A DNA stretch of 20,207 bases from positions 1 through 20,207 of the forward strand of contig JBOGDF010000058.1 in the NCBI GenBank assembly GCA_050701635.1, given 5' to 3'. Shown in pieces: positions 12,777 through 20,207 of the stretch (position 1 is its first letter; each line of letters begins with the position of its first letter). The DNA comes from WHSM01 sp050701635. Its GTDB lineage: Bacteria > Actinomycetota > Actinomycetes > Mycobacteriales > Micromonosporaceae. Below the pieces are notes generated by a model. The model saw only the letters and a program-made list of their open reading frames with translations, searched no databases and was not told where the DNA came from. Position numbers and translations under genes: made by a program.

Positions 12777-13949
12777 GTGTCTGCCCAAGCTCCCGGCTCG
12801 AACGCCGAGGCTGATTTCAACGACGCCGTTTTCGCGCTCCACCGCGGCGGCAAGCTCGCGGTCGCCTCGACGATCCCGCTAGCGTCGCGCGAAGACCTTT
12901 CGATGGCGTACACCCCTGGGGTAGCCCGGGTTTCCCAGGCGATCGCGGCCGACGAGTCGCTGGCCGCGGACTACACCTGGATCTCCAACGTGGTCGCGGT
13001 GGTCACCGACGGCACGGCGGTGCTCGGGCTGGGCGACATCGGCCCGCGCGCCGCGATGCCGGTGATGGAGGGCAAGGCGGTGCTGTTCAAGCAGTTCGCC
13101 AACGTCGACGCGGTGCCGATCTGCCTGGACACCAAGGACCCGGATGAGATCGTGGAGACGGTGGTGCGGCTGGCGCCGTCGTTCGGCGGGATCAACCTGG
13201 AGGACATCAGCGCGCCGCGGTGCTTCGAGATCGAGCGCCGGCTGGACGACCTGGTGTCGATCCCGGTGTTCCACGACGACCAGCACGGTACGGCGATCGT
13301 GGTCACCGCCGCGCTCCGCAACGCCGCCCGGCTGATCAACCGCAAGCTCAACGACCTGCGGGTGGTGATCAGCGGTGCCGGTGCCGCCGGCGTCGCGGTG
13401 ACCCGGATGCTGCTCGCCGCCGGGGTGGGCGACGCGGTGGTCTGCGACTCGCGGGGTGTGGTGCACGCCGGGCGTACGGATCTCAACTCGATCAAGGTGG
13501 AGCTGGCCGCCGAGACCAACCGGGACGGGCGTACCGGCACCATTGGCGACGCGCTGGTCGGTGCGGACGTACTGATCGGGGTCTCCGGCGGGCAGATCGG
13601 GGAGCAGGCGCTCGCCGGGATGAACCGGGGCGGCGTGATCTTCGCGCTCGCCAACCCGAACCCGGAAGTGCACCCGGACCTGGCCCAGCGGTACGCCGCC
13701 GTGGTCGCCACCGGGCGCAGCGACTTCCCGAACCAGATCAACAACGTGCTGGCGTTCCCCGGCGTGTTCCGGGGCGCCCTGGACGCGCGCGCCGAGCGGA
13801 TCACCGAGGAGATGAAGCTGGCCGCGGCCGGCGCGATCGCCGACTGCGTCGCCGACGAGCTGCGCCCCGACCAGATCGTGCCCAGCCCGCTGGACTCCCG
13901 GGTCGCTCCGGCGGTAGCGGCCGCCGTGGCAGCGGCGGCGATCCGCTAG
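12777..13949 (+). CDS. NAD(P)-dependent malic enzyme
   Basis: This 390-aa enzyme oxidatively decarboxylates malate to pyruvate, linking the TCA cycle to pyruvate and supplying reduced cofactor. It is the short bacterial form, without a phosphotransacetylase-like extension. The malic N-terminal domain includes SMAYTPGVARVS and MEGKAVLFKQF with the catalytic Lys. Metal-binding and substrate segments follow (INLEDISAPRCFEIE and FHDDQHGTA). The dinucleotide fold carries VISGAGAAGVAVTRMLL, and FALANPNPEV and NQINNVLAFPGVFRGAL complete the family signature. GGAG (12768-12771) lies five bases before the GTG start. Whether it prefers NAD or NADP cannot be settled by eye. Confidence 0.94.
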   Translation: MSAQAPGSNAEADFNDAVFALHRGGKLAVASTIPLASREDLSMAYTPGVARVSQAIAADESLAADYTWISNVVAVVTDGTAVLGLGDIGPRAAMPVMEGKAVLFKQFANVDAVPICLDTKDPDEIVETVVRLAPSFGGINLEDISAPRCFEIERRLDDLVSIPVFHDDQHGTAIVVTAALRNAARLINRKLNDLRVVISGAGAAGVAVTRMLLAAGVGDAVVCDSRGVVHAGRTDLNSIKVELAAETNRDGRTGTIGDALVGADVLIGVSGGQIGEQALAGMNRGGVIFALANPNPEVHPDLAQRYAAVVATGRSDFPNQINNVLAFPGVFRGALDARAERITEEMKLAAAGAIADCVADELRPDQIVPSPLDSRVAPAVAAAVAAAAIR

Positions 13950-14038
13950 CCGGCGCACGGTCGCGGCAGGTCGCTTGCGGCGGCGGTCCGGTTGCGGTGG
14001 CGGTGACGTTCTCCACAGCCGTGTGGCGGTCGGGCTGC

Positions 14039-14052
14039 TAGCGTGCCGTTTC
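14039..14052 (+). promoter_or_regulatory. Putative leaderless -10 element of the quinone reductase gene
   Basis: TAGCGT at 14039-14044 is a good TANNNT hexamer and ends eight bases before the ATG at 14053. No Shine-Dalgarno sequence is present, so the transcript is probably leaderless. No clear -35 box is seen. Confidence 0.5.
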
Positions 14053-14997
14053 ATGCGTGCCGCCTATGCCGCCCGGATCAGCCCTGACGACCCGCTCGCC
14101 GGCCTGGAGGTCGGCGACCTGCCGGAGCCGTCCGTACCCGAGGACTGGGTACGGGTGCAGATCAAGGCGAGCTCCCTCAACCACCACGACCTGTGGTCGC
14201 TGCGCGGGGTAGGGCTCTCCGAGGACAAGCTGCCGATGGTGCTCGGCTGCGACGCGTCCGGTGTCGGCCCCGACGGGCAGGACGTCGTGGTCTACCCGGT
14301 GGTGTTCGACGCGGCCGGACGGTTCAGCATCCTCTCCGAGATTTTCCCGGGTACGTTCGCCGAGTCCGTGGCGGTGCCCGCCGGGAACCTGATCCCCAAG
14401 CCGGAGCAGCTCTCGTACGCCGAGGCCGCCTGCCTGCCGACGGCGTGGCTGACGGCGTACCGGATGCTGGTGACGAAGGGGCAGCTCGCGAAGGGCGACC
14501 CGGTGCTGGTGCAGGGCGCCGGCGGCGGGGTGGCGACCGCCGCGATCGTGATCGCCGTGGCGCTCGGCGCCAAGGTGTACGCCACCAGCCGCGACGCCGC
14601 GAAACGCCAACGGGCCGAGGAGCTGGGCGCGATCGCGTTGGAGTCCGGCGCCAAGCTTCCGGAACGGGTCGCGGTGGTGATCGAGACGGTCGGTGAGGCC
14701 ACTTTCGAGCACTCGCTGAAGAGCCTCGCGTACGGGGGCCGGGTGGTGGTCTCCGGGGCCACCTCGGGTCACCGCCCGAGCATCGACCTGCGCCGGCTGT
14801 TCTACTTCCAGCAGGAGATCCTGGGCTCCACCATGGGTACGCCCGACGAGCTGGCCGGCCTGCTGCGGCTGTGCGCCGAGCAGGGCGTGAAGCCGATCGT
14901 CGACTCGGTGCACCCGTTCTCCTCGGCGCGGGACGCGTTCGTACGGCTGGAGTCCGGCGACGTGTTCGGCAAGGTGGTCATCGACCACACCCGCTGA
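14053..14997 (+). CDS. MDR-family zinc-independent quinone reductase-like dehydrogenase
   Basis: This 314-aa protein belongs to the medium-chain dehydrogenase/reductase superfamily. The N-terminal GroES-like domain includes VRVQIKASSLNHHDLWSLRG and LGCDASG. The NADP-binding Rossmann domain carries VLVQGAGGGVATAAIVIA and VYATSRDAAKR. The C-terminal part includes VVVSGATSGHRPSIDLRRLFYFQQEILGS-type sequence with the family pattern for the nucleotide phosphate and active site. The structural zinc Cys cluster of alcohol dehydrogenases is absent, so an NADPH:quinone or enone reductase role is more likely than alcohol oxidation. The substrate is unknown. A leaderless promoter is likely. It follows malic enzyme by 103 bases on the same strand but is probably transcribed independently. 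Confidence 0.87.
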   Translation: MRAAYAARISPDDPLAGLEVGDLPEPSVPEDWVRVQIKASSLNHHDLWSLRGVGLSEDKLPMVLGCDASGVGPDGQDVVVYPVVFDAAGRFSILSEIFPGTFAESVAVPAGNLIPKPEQLSYAEAACLPTAWLTAYRMLVTKGQLAKGDPVLVQGAGGGVATAAIVIAVALGAKVYATSRDAAKRQRAEELGAIALESGAKLPERVAVVIETVGEATFEHSLKSLAYGGRVVVSGATSGHRPSIDLRRLFYFQQEILGSTMGTPDELAGLLRLCAEQGVKPIVDSVHPFSSARDAFVRLESGDVFGKVVIDHTR

Positions 14998-15030
14998 CAC
15001 GGCGCGGGCCCGGCGCGGCCCGGCTGCGGC

Positions 15031-15094
15031 CCAACTCGTCACGGCCCGACTCGTCACGGCGCGGCACCGGTCACGGCGCGGCGCCGGTCAGGGT
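15031..15094. repeat. Short tandem repeats in the intergenic region
   Basis: Two 15-bp units (CCAACTCGTCACGGC and CCGACTCGTCACGGC, 15031-15060) are followed by two 17-bp units (GCGGCACCGGTCACGGC and a variant, 15061-15094). GTCACGGC occurs three times. The repeats lie in the 174-base gap before the subtilase gene. CACAAT at 15119-15124 may be that gene's -10 box. Confidence 0.6.
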
Positions 15095-15171
15095 GCGGTG
15101 CGCCTCCCCTGGTCGTGCCACAATCGCGTCCGTGCTGGTGCCGAGCGGTTTCTGCTGACGAGGATTGCGGG

Positions 15172-16488
15172 ATGTCTCTTGGTCGCGCCGGGTCGGCGCT
15201 GGTCGCCGTGCTCGCCGTACTGGTGGCTCCGCTGGTCGCCTCGCCGGCGTACGCCGACGAGGTACGCGACAAGCAGTGGAACCTCGAGATGCTCGGCGCG
15301 CACGACGCCTGGGAGCACTCCCGAGGCGACGGCGTGGTGGTGGCGGTGCTCGACTCCGGAGTCGACGCCGGCCATCCCGATCTCGCCGGCCAGGTGCTCG
15401 AGGGGCACGACGTGGTGGAGGGCGGCACCGCCACCAGCGACGCCGACGGGCACGGCACCGCGGTCGCGGCGATGATCGCCGGGCACGACGACGACGCCGG
15501 GGTCGCCGGGCTGGCGCCGGAGGCCAAGATCCTCCCGGTCGCGGTCGGCGGCGAGCGGATGTACGACGACGACATCGCCGAAGGGATCCGCTGGGCGGTC
15601 GACCATGACGCCGGCGTGATCAACCTGTCGCTGGGCAGCGAACAGAGCAGCGAGGCGATCGCCGACGCGGTGGCGTACGCGGTCGAGCACGACGTGGTGG
15701 TGGTCGCGGCCGCCGGCAACATCGACGAGGAGGGCCAGGGCATCCCGCTGGGCTACCCGGCGCGGCTGCCGGGCGTGGTCGCGGTCACCGGCATCACCGC
15801 CGCCGGCAAGCACTGGCACAACTCCTCGCGCGGCCCGCGCGCCGCGCTGTGCGCCCCGGCCACCGGCGTGATCGGCCCGATCGGCGACGGCTACGAGTAT
15901 CTCAGCGGCACCAGCTTCGCCGCCCCGATGGTGGCCGCCGCCGCGGCACTCGTACGCGCGAAGTGGCCCGGGATGGACGCCGCGAACGTGATCAACCGGC
16001 TGCTGCGTACCGCCGACGACCTGGGGCGCAAGGGCCGGGACTCGCACTACGGGTACGGCCGGGTCAACCTGGCCGAGGCGGTCACCGCCGAGGTGCCCGA
16101 GGTGCGTACCAACCCGTTGCTGCTCGGCTCGGGGCAGAAGTTGCAGGCCAGCAAGGAGCCCTCGGCGGCTGCCGCCGCGGCCCCACCGCCGACGGAGCGC
16201 GGCTCGTCCGGCGCCGGAGCGGCGGTGTGGTCCGTGGTGATGGCGATCCTGCTCGCCCTGATGGTCGCCCTGACGTGGCTGCTGTGGCGCCGCCGCGCCG
16301 CAATCCCCGCGCTGCTCCCCACCACCCCGGCTCACCCGGCGGCCCCCGCCCTGCACTCGATGCCACACCCGGCGCCCGCCCCGCACCCGACGCCACACGC
16401 GTCGCCCGCCCTGCGCCCGACGCCACACCCAGCGTCGGGGCACCGCCCGGCCACGTCGCCGGCCATCGGTATCGCGAAGGTGCCCTAA
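15172..16488 (+). CDS. Membrane-anchored mycosin-like S8 serine protease
   Basis: This 438-aa subtilase has a signal peptide (1-28, ending ASPAYA before DEV), a catalytic domain, and a C-terminal membrane helix (about 352-372, WSVVMAILLALMVALTWLLW) followed by WRRR as stop-transfer. The triad is D61 (VLDSGVDAGHPD), H94 (DGHGTAVAAMI) and S248 (SGTSFAAPMV), with the oxyanion Asn at 183 (AAAGNIDE). The layout is that of mycosins, which act at the outer face of the membrane in type VII secretion. No ESX genes are nearby, so its substrate is unknown. After the helix, a 65-residue Pro/His/Ala-rich tail, unusual in length, contains 30-bp DNA repeats. The ATG at 15172 has GAGGA upstream; an ATG-like extension from 15115 would precede the signal peptide and is rejected. 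Confidence 0.9.
   Translation: MSLGRAGSALVAVLAVLVAPLVASPAYADEVRDKQWNLEMLGAHDAWEHSRGDGVVVAVLDSGVDAGHPDLAGQVLEGHDVVEGGTATSDADGHGTAVAAMIAGHDDDAGVAGLAPEAKILPVAVGGERMYDDDIAEGIRWAVDHDAGVINLSLGSEQSSEAIADAVAYAVEHDVVVVAAAGNIDEEGQGIPLGYPARLPGVVAVTGITAAGKHWHNSSRGPRAALCAPATGVIGPIGDGYEYLSGTSFAAPMVAAAAALVRAKWPGMDAANVINRLLRTADDLGRKGRDSHYGYGRVNLAEAVTAEVPEVRTNPLLLGSGQKLQASKEPSAAAAAAPPPTERGSSGAGAAVWSVVMAILLALMVALTWLLWRRRAAIPALLPTTPAHPAAPALHSMPHPAPAPHPTPHASPALRPTPHPASGHRPATSPAIGIAKVP
16342..16431 (+). repeat. 30-bp tandem repeat encoding a His/Pro-rich tail
   Basis: Three in-frame 30-bp units (16342-16371, 16372-16401, 16402-16431) encode APALHSMPHP, APAPHPTPHA and SPALRPTPHP; a degenerate fourth follows to about 16461. 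They form the predicted cytoplasmic tail of the subtilase. The conserved feature is a PH dipeptide near each unit's end. Confidence 0.8.
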
Positions 16489-16510
16489 GCGGCCGGCGGC
16501 GACGCGGCGG

Positions 16511-16690
16511 TCAGTCGTCGGATTCGTCGTCGAGGCGGGCCAGCCAGGTGGCGAGCCGCTCCACCGGGGTCTCGAACTCCGGGTTCATATCGACGAAGTC
16601 GCGCAGCCGCTCGGCCACCCAGCTCAGCGACACGGTCTCCTCACCGCGCCGCTCTTCGAGCTCCTCGATCCCGCGATCCGTGAAGTACAT
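16511..16690 (-). CDS. Small DUF6104-type acidic protein
   Basis: This 59-aa protein begins MYFTDRGIEELEERRGEE and ends RLATWLARLDDESDD. It matches, by recall, the DUF6104 family that sits next to the 2-oxoglutarate dehydrogenase E1/Kgd gene in many actinobacteria. It is highly charged, probably helical, cytosolic, with no Cys and no membrane segment. No function is known to me. The ATG at 16690 has AAGGG a few bases upstream. It is downstream of kgd on the same strand, but a 56-bp palindrome fills most of the 84-base gap, so it may have its own promoter or depend on read-through. Its stop is 22 bases from the convergent subtilase stop. Confidence 0.85.
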   Translation of the reverse strand: MYFTDRGIEELEERRGEETVSLSWVAERLRDFVDMNPEFETPVERLATWLARLDDESDD

Positions 16691-16707
16691 CGATCCCTTA
16701 CCCCCCT

Positions 16708-16763
16708 CATGATCATGGGTCCCTTGATGTAGTCATGACTACATCAAGGGACCCATGATCATG
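16708..16763. repeat. Perfect 56-bp palindrome, likely terminator or palindromic mobile repeat
   Basis: Bases 16708-16735 are the exact reverse complement of 16736-16763 with no spacer. The outer end is CATGATCATGGGTCCC and the centre is AGTCATGACT. The arm is 46 percent GC (13 of 28 by hand count), far below the surrounding DNA. It begins 11 bases after the kgd stop, so the RNA form would be a very strong hairpin on either strand. No T-tract follows. Whether it is only a terminator or a dispersed repeat cannot be told from one copy. Confidence 0.9.
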
Positions 16764-16774
16764 GAGCCAACGGG

Positions 16775-20207
<3,433 letters not shown>

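Noticed and set aside
15031..15094. CRISPR-like repeats
   Set aside because: The repeats are short, directly abutting, and lack unique spacers; no cas genes are present.

Overview
This 20.2 kb window is chromosomal DNA from a high-GC actinobacterium. WhiB1, PdtaS, a nickel superoxide dismutase, a multifunctional 2-oxoglutarate decarboxylase/dehydrogenase (Kgd) and GTG or leaderless starts all point that way. The very frequent tetramer GTAC (for example GTA used for Val before C) and the gene content suggest Micromonosporaceae; this family placement is inference from memory. Nothing looks like a prophage, CRISPR array, defence island or transposase.

Layout. 1-252 is low-complexity DNA plus the upstream region of a GlmS-isomerase-like SIS protein (253-1338). 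PdtaS histidine kinase follows (1378-2877). Next is a sulfate-assimilation operon on the plus strand: a 29-codon Cys-type leader peptide (2962-3051) with attenuator-like hairpins, siroheme sulfite reductase (3163-4833), a small zinc-ribbon protein, an iron-sulfur APS/PAPS reductase (cysH) and a CbiX/SirB chelatase. The last four genes overlap by 4 bases each. A strong hairpin (6571-6597) separates them from whiB1 and a diacylglycerol-kinase-like gene on the minus strand. The whiB1 upstream region has two CRP-like palindromes. The kinase gene diverges from a four-helix membrane protein through a symmetric promoter. A MerR regulator then diverges, across a striking repeated operator, from a membrane protein and an ABA4-like protein. 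Next come an orphan RsbW-like anti-sigma factor, a GNAT acetyltransferase, and the divergent pair sodN/sodX (nickel SOD and its processing protease). The plus strand continues with malic enzyme, a quinone-reductase-like dehydrogenase and a membrane-anchored mycosin-like subtilase. The right end carries, on the minus strand, a 59-aa DUF6104-type protein, a perfect 56-bp palindrome, and kgd, which runs off the edge.

How the genes work together. Sulfite reductase, cysH and the chelatase form a functional set: reduction of activated sulfate to sulfite, of sulfite to sulfide, and iron insertion for siroheme, apparently under cysteine-sensing attenuation. SodN and SodX form a second unit, enzyme plus propeptide protease. 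PdtaS, WhiB1 and the lipid kinase are, as I recall, neighbours in mycobacteria too; here the sulfur operon sits between them. The most unusual signals are regulatory: the leader/attenuator, the 56-bp palindrome, the MerR operator, the symmetric divergent promoter and the paired CRP-like sites.
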